Numbered from the stretch's first letter, positions 1 to 9,128 are shown. The stretch is DNA of 64,000 nt from Fictibacillus arsenicus (GCF_001642935.1 NZ_CP016761.1:2108001-2172000); one strand, 5' to 3'. Notes: generated by a model from the letters alone, not told the origin. Made by a program: numbers and translations.

Positions 1-216
1 ATTACAATGACGATGACAGGGTTTCTGCAATATATCGCGCCAACCATTATGCTTTTGCTGGGAGTATTCTTATATCACGAAACGTTTACTGAAATTCACC
101 TCGTATCTTTTACCTTAATCTGGCTTGCACTCCTGATTTTTACTATAAGCAAAACGAAATGGGCAAATTATCTTATAAATCGTAAAAACAAAAATTCACT
201 TTCTGCGAAAATATAG
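1..216 (+). CDS. rarD: RarD/EamA-family permease, C-terminal end
   Basis: The reading frame is open from base 1, so only the last 71 or so residues of the protein lie in the window. They contain GFLQYIAPTIMLLLGVF and a second hydrophobic stretch ending in a basic tail, which fits the last two membrane helices of RarD proteins of the EamA drug/metabolite transporter superfamily. These are about 300-residue, ten-helix inner-membrane permeases, and the substrate is unknown. A hairpin follows at 247-267. The call rests on a short C-terminal match only. Confidence 0.7.
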   Translation: MTMTMTGFLQYIAPTIMLLLGVFLYHETFTEIHLVSFTLIWLALLIFTISKTKWANYLINRKNKNSLSAKI

Positions 217-222
217 TATAAT
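195..222 (+). promoter_or_regulatory. Candidate sigma-A promoter for odhAB
   Basis: A perfect TATAAT at 217-222 lies 16 bp after TTCACT at 195-200. The -35 overlaps the end of the upstream permease gene, and the start site would be near 229, giving an untranslated leader of about 155 nt before odhA. Assigned by eye only. Confidence 0.4.
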
Positions 223-246
223 GGCAATGACCATTGTTACAGTTGA

Positions 247-271
247 AACCTTATCAATGATAAGGTTCTTT
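247..271 (+). terminator. Hairpin after rarD, in the odhA leader
   Basis: AACCTTATC and GATAAGGTT form a 9-bp stem with a three-base loop, followed by CTTTTC. It could terminate the permease transcript. If the TATAAT promoter at 217 is real, the same hairpin lies inside the odhA leader. The T-run is short. Confidence 0.45.
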
Positions 272-282
272 TCATTCATTGT

Positions 283-297
283 TTGAGAGCGCTTTAT
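283..297 (+). promoter_or_regulatory. Candidate CcpA (cre) site upstream of odhA
   Basis: TTGAGAGCGCTTTAT matches the cre consensus WTGNAARCGNWWWCA at 12 of 15 positions, with the central palindrome AGCGCT intact. Catabolite repression of odhAB is known in B. subtilis, which makes the site plausible, but the outer positions are weak. Confidence 0.3.
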
Positions 298-386
298 ATA
301 GGGAAAAATTAATGGCGAGAAATGATGAATCACCTGTTAACAGCAACAGCACAATACTTACAAAGGGAAGCAGGAGGGAACAAAAG

Positions 387-3245
387 ATGAGTCATCAACG
401 TTCCAAATCAGAAAATCCTTGGCAGGGACTAAGCGGTCCAAATATGGCTTATGTCCTTGAACTATATGATCAATATAGTGTGGATCCGGAATCTGTTGAC
501 AGTTCTTTCAAAGAAAAATTTGAAACTTGGGGGCCTCCAAGCGAGGATTCTGCACCAAGTGAACGTACTGGACAGAGTTTTGATGGAATGAATTTAGAGA
601 AATTAGCAGCTGCACTTAAACTCGCGGAAAACATTCGCACATACGGTCACTTAGCAGCTAATTTATATCCAGTTGGCGAATTTCCTAAAGACAACCACCA
701 TATTGATCCAAAAGAATTTAATTTATCAATTGAAGATTTGAAAGCGATACCACCTTCCTTTATTTGGAAAGAAGCTCCGGCATCTGTTAAAGACGGCTGG
801 CAAGCAATCCAAATGCTGCAGGAAGTGTATACGAAGAACATCGCCTATGAATTCAGTCATGTTCATGAAACAGAAGAACGTCAATGGCTGAACACTATGG
901 TAGAAACAAGCCAGCATTACCCTGATTTTTCAGCCGAAGATAAGAAAAATCTTTTACACCGTCTATCAGAGGTAGAAGGTTTTGAAAAATTCCTTCACAA
1001 AACTTTTGTAGGTCAGAAGCGTTTTTCTATCGAAGGTGTAGATATGCTTGTACCAATGCTGGATGAAGCTGCAAAAGAAGGCTGCCGTGATGGAGCAGAG
1101 CACGCATTAATCGGAATGGCGCATAGAGGACGTCTAAATGTTCTTGCACACGTTCTTGGCAAACCGTACGAATTAATTTTCTCTGAATTTCATCATTCGC
1201 CAAACAAAGAGCTAATTCCTTCTGAAGGTTCTAGAGGCATTAACTTCGGCTGGACAGGTGACGTAAAGTACCATTTAGGCGCTAGCCGGACAGTTGAAAC
1301 GGATCAAGCACACAAGATCAAGATTTCTTTGGCTAATAACCCAAGTCACTTGGAATATGTTGATCCAGTTGTTGAAGGTTACACAAGAGCTGCACAGGAA
1401 ACACGTGACAGCAAAGGGTATCCTGTTCAAGATACATCAAAAGCATTTGCTATTTTAATCCATGGTGACGCTGCATTCCCAGGTGAGGGAATCGTTGCAG
1501 AAACATTGAACTTAAGCCGTTTAAGAGGTTATCAAACAGGCGGAACACTCCATATTATTGCGAATAACCTTGTTGGATTTACAACAGATAGCGGAGATTC
1601 CCGTTCAACTAAATATGCAAGTGACCTTGCTAAAGGTTTTGAGATTCCGATCATTCATGTGAACGCAGATGATCCAGAAGCTTGTATCGCAGCTGTTCAC
1701 TTAGCTTATGAATATCGTAAAAAGTTCCAGAAAGATGTTCTGATCGATTTGATCGGATACCGCCGTTTCGGACACAACGAGATGGATGATCCTTCTGCAA
1801 CACAGCCTAAATTGTACAAAAAAGTCAACAGCCATCCAACTGTTCGTGATGTTTATGCGAAGCAGCTAGTGAAAGAAGGCGTTCTTTCAGAGGAGGATGT
1901 TAAAGCGATTGAAGATGAAGTTTTAACAAAACATCAAACAGAGTACGAAAAAGTACAAGGCCGTAAAGAAAAATTCAAACTGGAAGACACTAGACTTCCG
2001 GATCCGTTATCGAAAGCACTTCCTGATATCGATACCACAATTTCAGTAACAGAACTGCAAGAGCTAACGGAGAACATGCTGAAGTGGCCAGGAGATTTTA
2101 ATGTATATCCTAAAATCAAGCGTATCTTAGAGCGCAGACGCAAAGCGTTCCAAGGAGAGAAGATTGACTGGGGTATGGCTGAATCTCTTGCATTTGCTTC
2201 TATCTTAAAAGACGGAACACCAATCCGTATTACAGGGCAGGACTCTGAGCGCGGAACATTCGCTCAAAGACATCTTGTTCTTAATGACAGCGAAAGCGGA
2301 AAGAAATTTTCACCGCTGCACGGAATGGATGATATTGATGTTTCATTCGCCATTCATAACAGTCCGCTGTCTGAATCTTCAGTAGTAGGATTTGAATATG
2401 GTTATAACGTATTTGCTCCGGAAACACTTGTTATCTGGGAAGCTCAATACGGAGATTTCGCAAACGTAGCACAAGTTCTGTTTGATCAGTTCCTTTCTGC
2501 AGGCCGTGCGAAGTGGGGACAAAAATCAGGAATGGTTATGCTTCTTCCTCATGGCTATGAAGGTCAAGGACCAGAGCACTCCAGTGCACGTTTAGAGCGT
2601 TTCTTGCAGCTAGGTGCCGAAAACAACTGGACAGTAGCGAACGTGACTACTGCTTCTCAATACTTCCATTTGTTAAGACGCCAAGCGAAGCTTCTTTCTA
2701 TGGATGAAGTTCGTCCATTAGTTGTAATGACACCTAAGAGCTTGCTTCGTGATACAAAAGTTGCTTCTTTACCGGAAGCTTTCGAAAGTGATCACTTTAT
2801 GCCATTGCTTGAACAGCCAGGTCTTGGCAAAGAAAAAGACAAAGTTAAGAAAATCTTGCTTTGCTCTGGTAAAATTGCGATTGACCTTGAAAAAGCTCTT
2901 GAGCAAGATCAAGTGGCTAGAACGGAAATGCATATCGTTCGTGTAGAACAGATCTATCCGTTCCCAGAAGAAGAGATGACCGCTCTCTTAAATGAGTATC
3001 CGAATGTAGAAGACTTGATCTGGGTTCAAGAAGAACCTAAGAACATGGGTTCATGGCTATACATCGAACCAAAACTCCGTGGTGTAGCACCTAAGGGAGC
3101 ACATGTTTCTTACATTGGAAGACAAGAGCGCTCAAGTACAGCTGGCGGGGAACCAGACATCTATAAAAAAGAACAAGAACAAATTATCCAAACATCATTA
3201 GCACTAGACATTCAATCGCGAGAGGGAGGCCGTGAACATGTTTGA
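387..3245 (+). CDS. odhA: 2-oxoglutarate dehydrogenase E1 component
   Basis: This is the thiamine diphosphate-dependent decarboxylase (E1) of the 2-oxoglutarate dehydrogenase complex in the TCA cycle, about 952 residues, the usual size in Bacillus. Visible landmarks are the N-terminal [20 protein letters not shown] block, the conserved [15 protein letters not shown] motif and the TPP-binding stretch running from GDAAFPGEG to HIIANN. The frame is open upstream to a TTG at 279, but CAGGAGGG at 371-378 puts the start at ATG 387 (MSHQRSK). The stop overlaps the start region of odhB, so the two subunits are translationally coupled. E3 is not encoded here. Confidence 0.96.
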   Translation: MSHQRSKSENPWQGLSGPNMAYVLELYDQYSVDPESVDSSFKEKFETWGPPSEDSAPSERTGQSFDGMNLEKLAAALKLAENIRTYGHLAANLYPVGEFPKDNHHIDPKEFNLSIEDLKAIPPSFIWKEAPASVKDGWQAIQMLQEVYTKNIAYEFSHVHETEERQWLNTMVETSQHYPDFSAEDKKNLLHRLSEVEGFEKFLHKTFVGQKRFSIEGVDMLVPMLDEAAKEGCRDGAEHALIGMAHRGRLNVLAHVLGKPYELIFSEFHHSPNKELIPSEGSRGINFGWTGDVKYHLGASRTVETDQAHKIKISLANNPSHLEYVDPVVEGYTRAAQETRDSKGYPVQDTSKAFAILIHGDAAFPGEGIVAETLNLSRLRGYQTGGTLHIIANNLVGFTTDSGDSRSTKYASDLAKGFEIPIIHVNADDPEACIAAVHLAYEYRKKFQKDVLIDLIGYRRFGHNEMDDPSATQPKLYKKVNSHPTVRDVYAKQLVKEGVLSEEDVKAIEDEVLTKHQTEYEKVQGRKEKFKLEDTRLPDPLSKALPDIDTTISVTELQELTENMLKWPGDFNVYPKIKRILERRRKAFQGEKIDWGMAESLAFASILKDGTPIRITGQDSERGTFAQRHLVLNDSESGKKFSPLHGMDDIDVSFAIHNSPLSESSVVGFEYGYNVFAPETLVIWEAQYGDFANVAQVLFDQFLSAGRAKWGQKSGMVMLLPHGYEGQGPEHSSARLERFLQLGAENNWTVANVTTASQYFHLLRRQAKLLSMDEVRPLVVMTPKSLLRDTKVASLPEAFESDHFMPLLEQPGLGKEKDKVKKILLCSGKIAIDLEKALEQDQVARTEMHIVRVEQIYPFPEEEMTALLNEYPNVEDLIWVQEEPKNMGSWLYIEPKLRGVAPKGAHVSYIGRQERSSTAGGEPDIYKKEQEQIIQTSLALDIQSREGGREHV

Positions 3246-4521
3246 CGTTAAAGTTCCGGAATTAGCCGAATCAATTTCAGAAGGTACAGTTGCACAATGG
3301 CTTAAAAAAGAAGGCGACAAAGTTGTAAAAGGTGAAGACATCGTTGAGTTAGAAACTGATAAAGTTAACATTGAAATCAGTGCTGAGCGTGACGGTATTT
3401 TAAAAAATATTAAAGTTGAACCTGGTGATACAGTTGCTGTAGGAGATGTAATTGCTTCAATCGTTGAAGGTGATGCATCAGCAGCAGAAACTGAGTCTAA
3501 ACCTGAAGAGAAGCCAGCTGCAGAAGAGAAAGCAGAGCCCGCTCAAAAACAGGAACAGTCTTCTGGAAAAGCTGTAGCCGAAGAAGAAGATTCAAAGGCT
3601 GCTGAACGCCCGATCGCATCACCAGCTGCACGCAAACTGGCACGCGAAAAAGGAATCGACCTTTCTGAAGTAAGTTCACGCGATCCACTTGGTCGTGTAC
3701 GTACAGAAGACGTTAAGCGTCATGCTGAAGGTGGCAGTGATGAAAAGGCAGCGAGCTCGTCTAAGCCAGCTGCAAGCACATCGAAAGAGCCAAAAGCAGC
3801 TGAAACTGTAAATCCTGAAAAGCCAGTAGAACGTGTTAAGATGTCACGCCGACGTCAAACTATCGCAAAACGTCTAGTTGAAGCACAGCAAACAGCTGCA
3901 ATGCTTACTACTTTTAACGAAGTAGACATGACTGCGATCAACGAAGTACGCGCTCGCCGCAAGGACAAGTTCTATGAGCAAAACGGCGTGAAATTAGGCT
4001 ACATGTCATTCTTTACTAAAGCTGTAGTTGGGGCGTTGAAAAAGTTCCCTGCGATCAACGCAGAAATCCAAGGCGACGAAATGGTGCTTAAGAAGTTCTA
4101 CGATATCGGTATCGCAGTAGGCGCTGAAGAAGGACTAGTTGTACCGGTTGTACGTAACGCTGATCGTTTAAGCTTTGCAGGCATCGAGAAAGAAATCGGT
4201 AACTTGGCAGAGAAGGCACGCAACAAGAAGTTGTCATTAGAAGATCTCCAAGGCGGTTCATTCACAATTACGAACGGCGGTATCTTCGGATCGATGCTTT
4301 CAACACCGATTTTAAATGCTCCTCAAGTAGGTATCCTTGGAATGCACACGATCCAGTGGAGACCAGTTGCAATCGATAAAGAGCGTATGGAAAACCGTCC
4401 GATGATGTACATCGCGCTTTCTTACGACCACCGTATCGTAGATGGAAAAGAAGCAGTAAGCTTCTTAACAACAATCAAATCACTTCTAGAAGATCCAGAA
4501 TCATTGCTTTTAGAAGGTTAA
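3238..4521 (+). CDS. odhB: Dihydrolipoyl succinyltransferase, E2 of the 2-oxoglutarate dehydrogenase complex
   Basis: E2 core of the complex, about 427 residues, passing succinyl groups from E1 to CoA through a swinging lipoyl arm. In order: a lipoyl domain (about residues 1-77) with the lipoylated lysine in [10 protein letters not shown], an Ala/Glu/Lys-rich linker, an E3-binding domain ([16 protein letters not shown]), a second linker, and the catalytic acyltransferase domain ending in SYDHRIVDG with the active-site His and Asp. GGGAGG at 3224-3229 is 8 nt before ATG 3238. A GTG at 3232 is in frame but too close to that ribosome site. The start overlaps the odhA stop by 8 nt. Confidence 0.96.
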   Translation: MFDVKVPELAESISEGTVAQWLKKEGDKVVKGEDIVELETDKVNIEISAERDGILKNIKVEPGDTVAVGDVIASIVEGDASAAETESKPEEKPAAEEKAEPAQKQEQSSGKAVAEEEDSKAAERPIASPAARKLAREKGIDLSEVSSRDPLGRVRTEDVKRHAEGGSDEKAASSSKPAASTSKEPKAAETVNPEKPVERVKMSRRRQTIAKRLVEAQQTAAMLTTFNEVDMTAINEVRARRKDKFYEQNGVKLGYMSFFTKAVVGALKKFPAINAEIQGDEMVLKKFYDIGIAVGAEEGLVVPVVRNADRLSFAGIEKEIGNLAEKARNKKLSLEDLQGGSFTITNGGIFGSMLSTPILNAPQVGILGMHTIQWRPVAIDKERMENRPMMYIALSYDHRIVDGKEAVSFLTTIKSLLEDPESLLLEG

Positions 4522-4535
4522 TATGATGATTGGAG

Positions 4536-4567
4536 CCACCTCCGGCTGTTGCTGGGGGTGGTTTTTT
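4536..4567 (+). terminator. Rho-independent terminator of odhAB
   Basis: GCCACCTCC and GGGGGTGG pair around a short loop and run into six T residues. It lies about 15 nt after the odhB stop and closes the operon. Confidence 0.85.
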
Positions 4568-4682
4568 GTATGGAAGCTTGGCTGACACCAAGGTAATGTT
4601 AAATTAGAGTAGAGACTACGAAAGGGTGAAGTTTTTGATAATTAATAGAGCATGCCTTTGTCGAAATAATAGGCATTGTGTC

Positions 4683-4782
4683 GATAGACCTAATAATTTC
4701 AATTTAGACTCAATATACTTGCAAGAAGACTTAATTAATTTAATTTAGACCTAATTAAGGGACATTTAGACCTAATTATAAA
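4683..4782. repeat. Five helically phased 20-21 bp direct repeats
   Basis: The core AGAC(C/T)TAAT recurs with first bases at 4686, 4706, 4727, 4747 and 4768, giving spacings of 20, 21, 20 and 21 bp. The last two units are the best conserved (TTTAGACCTAATTA at 4744 and 4765). The second unit is the most degenerate (AGACTCAATA). The 4570-4889 gap holds nothing else obvious. Spacing close to two helical turns would put all copies on one face of the DNA, as in iterated protein sites, but a degenerating tandem repeat would look similar. Confidence 0.7.
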
Positions 4783-4889
4783 AATTTTATTAGAAATACG
4801 CTATTTAATTTTCTCCATGTCATAAAAAATAAAGGATACATGACAACTAAATCGAACTATTTTAGGAGCAAAAAAGAAGAGGTGAAAAT

Positions 4890-5867
4890 TTGATTAAAAA
4901 ACAACGAACAAAACCTTTAAAACTCCTTAAAATCGAGTTGATTTTATCACGCTTGCTCCCAAATCATAAAAAAAGAAATGATCTTGATAACGAATATGCC
5001 AAATTAAATGCAGGCTTTAAAGGAGAAGAATCCTTAGATTATTATTTAGCAGATTTGAAAGGCGAATCCTTTTCTATCTTCCACGATTTACGTCTGCCAA
5101 GAGATAAGGATAGATATTATTTCTTTCAAATTGATTGTTTAGTTATCCACCATCGATTTTGCGTTTTGATTGAAGTGAAAAATTTAATTGGAGACCTATA
5201 TTTTGATCATCAATATGATCAAATAAAGCGGTCACGAAATGGGATAGAAGAAACGTTCTCAGATCCTGTAAACCAGGTAGAGATACAAAAAAATTACTTA
5301 GCAAAATGGTTAGAAGCTAATAACTTTCCTGCACTTCCACTCAAAACCCTCGTAGTTATTACCAATCCCAAGTCTTATATAACGATTTCACCTAAATACG
5401 GGATAAATGCACAAAAAATTATCCGCGGAAAATACTTGGTATCAAAAATAATGGAATATCTGCAAAAGAATAATGGAATAGAGGTATCCAATAAGGAAAT
5501 TAAAAAGTTATCATCTATCTTAATAAAACAACATACCGAACATAACAGTGATATTTTAAAAAGGTACAAGATTCAGCCAGAAGATATACAGACTGGTGTA
5601 ACCTGCCCAAAGTGCGGAGAAATACCGATGATTCGTAGATATGGATACTGGTTCTGTTCTAACTGCTCACTTAAAAGCAAAGATGCACATATACAAGCTA
5701 TTAAAGAATACGCTCTGTTATTTAAACAGGTAGTAAAGAATAACGAGATTAGAGAATTTTTACATGTTAAATCGAGTACTAGTATGAAAAAACTTCTTAT
5801 TTCGATGAAAATCCTTCCAAAAGGGAATACCAAATCCGCCACTTACAAACTTCCGCTACCAAAGTAA
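4890..5867 (+). CDS. NERD-domain protein with C-terminal zinc ribbon
   Basis: A 325-residue protein with a nuclease-related domain (NERD) over about residues 40-150. The block QIDCLVIHHRFCVLIEVKNL carries the Asp and Glu-x-Lys arrangement of the PD-(D/E)XK-like fold. A C-terminal zinc ribbon follows (CPKCG, 13 residues, then CSNC). NERD proteins are thought to act on DNA, but cellular roles are mostly unknown. The start is TTG 4890, preceded at 5 nt by AGAGGTG, and no better ATG exists nearby. The gene stands alone, with a phased repeat array 110 bp upstream and a convergent neighbour downstream. Confidence 0.85.
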   Translation: MIKKQRTKPLKLLKIELILSRLLPNHKKRNDLDNEYAKLNAGFKGEESLDYYLADLKGESFSIFHDLRLPRDKDRYYFFQIDCLVIHHRFCVLIEVKNLIGDLYFDHQYDQIKRSRNGIEETFSDPVNQVEIQKNYLAKWLEANNFPALPLKTLVVITNPKSYITISPKYGINAQKIIRGKYLVSKIMEYLQKNNGIEVSNKEIKKLSSILIKQHTEHNSDILKRYKIQPEDIQTGVTCPKCGEIPMIRRYGYWFCSNCSLKSKDAHIQAIKEYALLFKQVVKNNEIREFLHVKSSTSMKKLLISMKILPKGNTKSATYKLPLPK

Positions 5868-5946
5868 TAATACTCCTAAGAATGAAATTAAATTAAATCG
5901 TCTAATTTTTTTATCTAGAAATCCACTTAATCTCTTATAAAACATT

Positions 5947-6018
5947 ATTTGCATATTACAAATATAACAAGTTGCAACATGCAACTACCCATAATATAAC
6001 CATTTGCAATATGCAACT
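5947..6018. promoter_or_regulatory. Three 17-bp inverted-repeat boxes
   Basis: Three imperfect or perfect palindromes share one pattern: ATTTGC-N5-ACAAAT at 5947-5963, AGTTGC-N5-GCAACT at 5970-5986 (perfect arms) and ATTTGC-N5-GCAACT at 6002-6018. Starts are 23 and 32 bp apart. The form is that of a dimeric regulator's operator, as for MarR- or TetR-like proteins. The boxes lie between the 3' ends of two convergent genes, where no promoter is needed for either. They could mark a lost gene or an unannotated transcript. Confidence 0.55.
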
Positions 6019-6032
6019 ACACCACAAAAAAA

Positions 6033-6056
6033 GACGGCCTAGCCAGCCGTCATCAA
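6033..6056 (-). terminator. Terminator of the quinone oxidoreductase gene
   Basis: GACGGC and GCCGTC pair across 7 nt, and on the minus strand the hairpin is followed by the T-run complementary to the A-run at 6026-6032. It sits just past the stop of the minus-strand gene. Confidence 0.75.
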
Positions 6057-6070
6057 TGTATTTATCAAAA

Positions 6071-7033
6071 TTAAGGAGTCAACAAAATCTTCCCGGTACT
6101 TTTTCTGCTTTCAATAAACTCATGTGCTTTTCCACCTTCTTTTAAAGGAAAGACGGTTTTTGAGATTGTCACTTTACCTTCAGCAATCCATTTAAACAAT
6201 TCACGAGAACGGGTAACTCGTTCTTCGCGGGAAGTAAGCACGTTCCACAAGTCTCCGCCAGTTAATGTTTTGGATGTATCCATCAGCATACGAGGATCAA
6301 CTTTCACAGGATCGCCGCCTGCCATTCCAAAAAACACTACCGTTCCGCCAACACGTGTCACGTCAAAACTCTCCATTAATGTGGAACCTACAGATTCATA
6401 GACTACATCTACACCTTTACCTGATGTCATTTGCATAATTGAATCTTTCCAGTTGTCACTATATAAAAATACCGACCCCGCACCAGCAGATAAAACAACT
6501 TGCCGCTTTTCTTCAGAAGAGGTTAAGCCTATTGCCGTTCCGCCGAGCAGATTAATAATTTGGATCAGCAACTGTCCAACACCGCCTGCAGCAGCATGTA
6601 CCAGTACGACATCACCTTTTTTTATAGAATAGCTGTCTTTCGTTAAATAATGAGCTGTAAGACCTTGCAATAGAAGGGATGCAGCTGCTTCAAACGAAAC
6701 ACCCTCTGGAATGGGTATCGCCTTATCTTTAGGAACAGCGACTAATTCTGCGTTTGCAGCAGGGACGTCAGCAAATGCAATCCGGTCGCCAACCCTAACA
6801 TCACGCACATTTTCCCCGATACTTTTTACAGTTCCTGCGCCTTCATAACCTAGTATGTATGGAGGCTGACCTTCTAGATGATAATTTCCTTTTCTTCTAT
6901 ATACATCTGCAAAATTCAAGCCGATTGCTTTCATTTCGAGTAAGATTTCATCTTGACCGATAACGGGTTCATTTATTTCACGATAATCTAAGACGTCTGG
7001 ACCGCCAAACTTTTCGAATACTAGTGCTTTCAT
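6071..7033 (-). CDS. Zinc-type alcohol dehydrogenase family, quinone oxidoreductase (NADPH)
   Basis: A 320-residue medium-chain dehydrogenase/reductase of the quinone oxidoreductase branch, reducing quinones or other activated carbonyls with NADPH. It opens with MKALVFEKFGGPDVL, has the GroES-like N-terminal domain with NFADVYRRKG and GYEGAGTV, and a Rossmann domain with AAAGGVGQLLIQ. The catalytic-zinc cysteines of alcohol dehydrogenases are absent, as is usual for this branch. The start is set by GGTGGAG, 6 nt before ATG at 7033. An in-frame ATG five codons upstream lacks a ribosome site. The gene is monocistronic and the physiological substrate cannot be read from sequence. Confidence 0.85.
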   Translation of the reverse strand: MKALVFEKFGGPDVLDYREINEPVIGQDEILLEMKAIGLNFADVYRRKGNYHLEGQPPYILGYEGAGTVKSIGENVRDVRVGDRIAFADVPAANAELVAVPKDKAIPIPEGVSFEAAASLLLQGLTAHYLTKDSYSIKKGDVVLVHAAAGGVGQLLIQIINLLGGTAIGLTSSEEKRQVVLSAGAGSVFLYSDNWKDSIMQMTSGKGVDVVYESVGSTLMESFDVTRVGGTVVFFGMAGGDPVKVDPRMLMDTSKTLTGGDLWNVLTSREERVTRSRELFKWIAEGKVTISKTVFPLKEGGKAHEFIESRKSTGKILLTP

Positions 7034-7127
7034 GATTTTCTCCACCATTCATATATGTTAATGTTCATAATTATTTTAACGAAAAAAATAACGAAAGACT
7101 AGGGAAGGACCTTGAGAAATGATGAAT

Positions 7128-7157
7128 TTGACATTATTCATACTGCACCATTATCAT
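7128..7157 (+). promoter_or_regulatory. Candidate promoter of the 66-residue protein gene
   Basis: A perfect TTGACA at 7128-7133 is followed after 18 bp by TATCAT at 7152-7157. The start site would lie about 45 nt upstream of the AAAGGAGAG ribosome site. Confidence 0.5.
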
Positions 7158-7210
7158 TTAAAGAAGAAAAGATATATTTGCTGCATTCATAATTAAAGGA
7201 GAGAAACTCT

Positions 7211-7411
7211 ATGATTCACTTAGACTGGGCTACAAGGCCGACAATTCGAGAAATTAAATGTGTTCACACTAACGCCGAAAAATATATGGTAGACAGAGCT
7301 TTAACAGGCGGAAAGATGTATGAACTGAAAAATGAAACAGAAGAATTTTATTTTGTTATTGATAACACAGGTAAAATCGGAGGGTACTATAAAGAGTACT
7401 TTGAAGGTTAA
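7211..7411 (+). CDS. Small conserved protein, DUF6501-like
   Basis: A 66-residue soluble protein with CVHTNAEKYMVDRALTGGK and a C-terminal YYKEYFEG. I recognise the pattern of a small Bacillaceae family annotated DUF6501, with no known function. No signal peptide or membrane segment is present. A strong AAAGGAGAG lies at the right distance from ATG 7211, it has its own promoter and it shares a bidirectional terminator with the convergent DAHP synthase gene, so expression is likely. Family assignment is from memory of the motif. Confidence 0.75.
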   Translation: MIHLDWATRPTIREIKCVHTNAEKYMVDRALTGGKMYELKNETEEFYFVIDNTGKIGGYYKEYFEG

Positions 7412-7432
7412 GTCGTATAAAACAGCATAAAG

Positions 7433-7462
7433 AAAGCCTGACTCATTGAGCCAGGCTTTTAC
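7433..7462. terminator. Bidirectional terminator between convergent genes
   Basis: AAAGCCTG and CAGGCTTT form a stem extended inward by CTC/GAG, with T or A runs on both sides. It serves the 66-residue protein gene on the plus strand and the DAHP synthase gene on the minus strand. Confidence 0.8.
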
Positions 7463-7469
7463 TATTATA

Positions 7470-8549
7470 TTATGAATGAATTTTAACTTTTTCCTTATTT
7501 AAAAGGGCATCCATAAATTCATGGAATTCAGGAATGTTCATTTGCTGGGCTGAGTCGGATAATGCGACTGCTGGATCTGGATGTACTTCAGCCATAACGG
7601 CATCTGCACCGATTGCCATAGCTGCTTTAGCAGCAGGCAAGAGGAGATCCTTGCGCCCTGTAGAATGTGTCACATCCACAACAACCGGTAAATGTGTTTC
7701 TTTTTTCAAGATCGGTACAGCAGAGATATCCAGCGTGTTGCGTGTTGCACGTTCGTACGTTCGAATGCCTCGTTCACATAGGATAACCTGGCTGTTCCCT
7801 TGAGCTAGAATGTATTCCGCAGCGTACATGAATTCTTCAATCGTTGCTGCTAATCCGCGTTTTAGAAGTACAGGTTTATTGACGGAACCTGCAGTTTTTA
7901 ATAAATCGAAGTTTTGCATGTTACGTGCACCGATTTGGATAACATCAACGTAATCCAGGGCCATCTCAATGTCATTTGGATTTAAGATTTCACTTACGAC
8001 TGCAAGCTGGTGTTCATCAGCAGCTTTACGCAGAATCTTTAGACCTTCAAGACCTAGCCCTTGGAAATCGTAAGGGGAAGTACGCGGCTTAAATGCACCG
8101 CCTCGAATTAATGTTAATCCTTTTTCAGCGATTACCTCGGCAACTTGTTTCACTTGTTCATAGCTTTCAACCGCACAAGGACCCATAATGAAATGAGGAT
8201 TTCCATCACCAATTTTTTCACCTTTTACATTTACAATTGTATCTTCCGGCTTCTTTTTACGGGATACTAGCAATGCTTTTCTATTATCATCTTTTTGCAG
8301 CTCTAAACTTGCCTTGAAAATTTGTTTAAAGATATGCTGCACAGTAGAGGTTTCGAACGGTCCATCGTTATGAGAAGCAATCAAATCTAAAAGGTTTCTC
8401 TCTCTGACTGGATCAAAACGCTTCACACCTTGCGTTTCTTTTAACTTGCCAATCTTTTGCGCGACATTGCCGCGTTCATTTAACAGTTCTAAAATTTTTA
8501 ATGAAATCTCATCAACTTGTTTGCGTAAAACTTCTAATTCGTTTGACAT
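7470..8549 (-). CDS. aroG: Bifunctional DAHP synthase / chorismate mutase
   Basis: A 359-residue fusion, called aroA in B. subtilis. Residues 1 to about 90 are an AroQ-type chorismate mutase ([20 protein letters not shown]). The rest is a type I-beta 3-deoxy-D-arabino-heptulosonate 7-phosphate synthase with [22 protein letters not shown] and [12 protein letters not shown]. It joins phosphoenolpyruvate and erythrose 4-phosphate at the first step of the shikimate pathway. In B. subtilis the mutase domain lets chorismate or prephenate inhibit the enzyme. GGGGAGG is 8 nt before the ATG at 8549, while an upstream in-frame ATG (MWRSK) lacks a site. It is transcribed away from the T-box-led aro operon from its own promoter. 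Confidence 0.95.
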   Translation of the reverse strand: MSNELEVLRKQVDEISLKILELLNERGNVAQKIGKLKETQGVKRFDPVRERNLLDLIASHNDGPFETSTVQHIFKQIFKASLELQKDDNRKALLVSRKKKPEDTIVNVKGEKIGDGNPHFIMGPCAVESYEQVKQVAEVIAEKGLTLIRGGAFKPRTSPYDFQGLGLEGLKILRKAADEHQLAVVSEILNPNDIEMALDYVDVIQIGARNMQNFDLLKTAGSVNKPVLLKRGLAATIEEFMYAAEYILAQGNSQVILCERGIRTYERATRNTLDISAVPILKKETHLPVVVDVTHSTGRKDLLLPAAKAAMAIGADAVMAEVHPDPAVALSDSAQQMNIPEFHEFMDALLNKEKVKIHS

Positions 8550-8682
8550 CGGCGGTTCCTCCCCATTTGTTTTACTTCTCCACATTTCCTATATCGCGGC
8601 CGCTAATAGGCTATTTGTCATTTATCATTACACCGGACACTTTCGCGCTTTAAAGCGTGTGTCTCATAAAGTATTGTTTGTA

Positions 8683-8711
8683 ACTTTAAAGGGATTTGAC
8701 AAGAAAGTCAA
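8683..8711 (-). promoter_or_regulatory. Candidate promoter of the DAHP synthase gene
   Basis: Read on the minus strand, TTGACT at 8711-8706 is followed by 17 bp and TAAAGT at 8688-8683. The -35 lies in the small inverted repeat TTGAC-N6-GTCAA (8696-8711). The -10 matches consensus at four of six bases. Confidence 0.4.
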
Positions 8712-8817
8712 GTGCTTTTCCAAAAAAAAGTTTTATTAAATTTCTGAATGTTCATTTTACCCAAGTTGACTATTAGATGAAGGTAATGTAAATTTTAAGA
8801 AAAATGAAAGAATTCCC

Positions 8818-8846
8818 TTTACAACAGCGCTTCAACGTGTTAAAAC
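8818..8846 (+). promoter_or_regulatory. Candidate promoter of the T-box aro operon
   Basis: TTTACA at 8818-8823, 17 bp, then TAAAAC at 8841-8846 would start transcription about 25 nt before the base of T-box stem I. A second option further up is TTGACT at 8766 with TAAATT at 8789. I prefer the first because of its distance to the leader. Confidence 0.35.
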
Positions 8847-8874
8847 TGTCTATAACTTTATAAAACAAATCGCT

Positions 8875-9090
8875 ATGAAAGAACACGAGTAGTGAAAAGG
8901 TTCCCTGTTAAAGAGAGCTGATGGTGGTGTGAATCAGTACAAAGCCTTTCGCGAATTACAATTCTTGAGCATGCTTTTTTAATAAAAGCCGGACTTTCCG
9001 TTATGACAATGAAGGTGGCAGAGATTGATCTTTGCTGTCAGGGTGGTATCGCGATTAATTCGTCCCTGCTTTTTAGCAGGGATTTTTTTG
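8875..9090 (+). promoter_or_regulatory. T-box riboswitch leader, probably tyrosine-specific
   Basis: The antiterminator signature AGGGTGGTATCGCG at 9040-9053 is followed by a terminator, TCCCTGC and GCAGGGA at 9063-9082 with a run of seven T. Upstream lies stem I: base pairing AAGAA (8879-8883) with TTCTT (8962-8966), AGTA in the internal loop, and GAGAGC plus GGTGTGAA in the distal part. The 3' side of the specifier loop reads GAATTACA, so the best specifier is TAC (Tyr) at 8957-8959. TTA (Leu) overlaps it by register. Uncharged tRNA would switch on the downstream aro-tyrA genes, which fits a Tyr sensor. Confidence 0.9.
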
Positions 9091-9128
9091 TACAAAAAAT
9101 TGGCAAACAGCACATTGGAGGAATGAAA

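Noticed and set aside
4635-4747. Short TTG-start frame (about 35 codons) crossing the phased repeats
   Set aside because: An AGGGTGA site is present, but the peptide is low in complexity and runs through the repeats; I see no support for a gene.
4683-4782. Repeat array considered as a CRISPR array
   Set aside because: Units are 20-21 bp in total with no unique spacers, and no cas genes are in the window.
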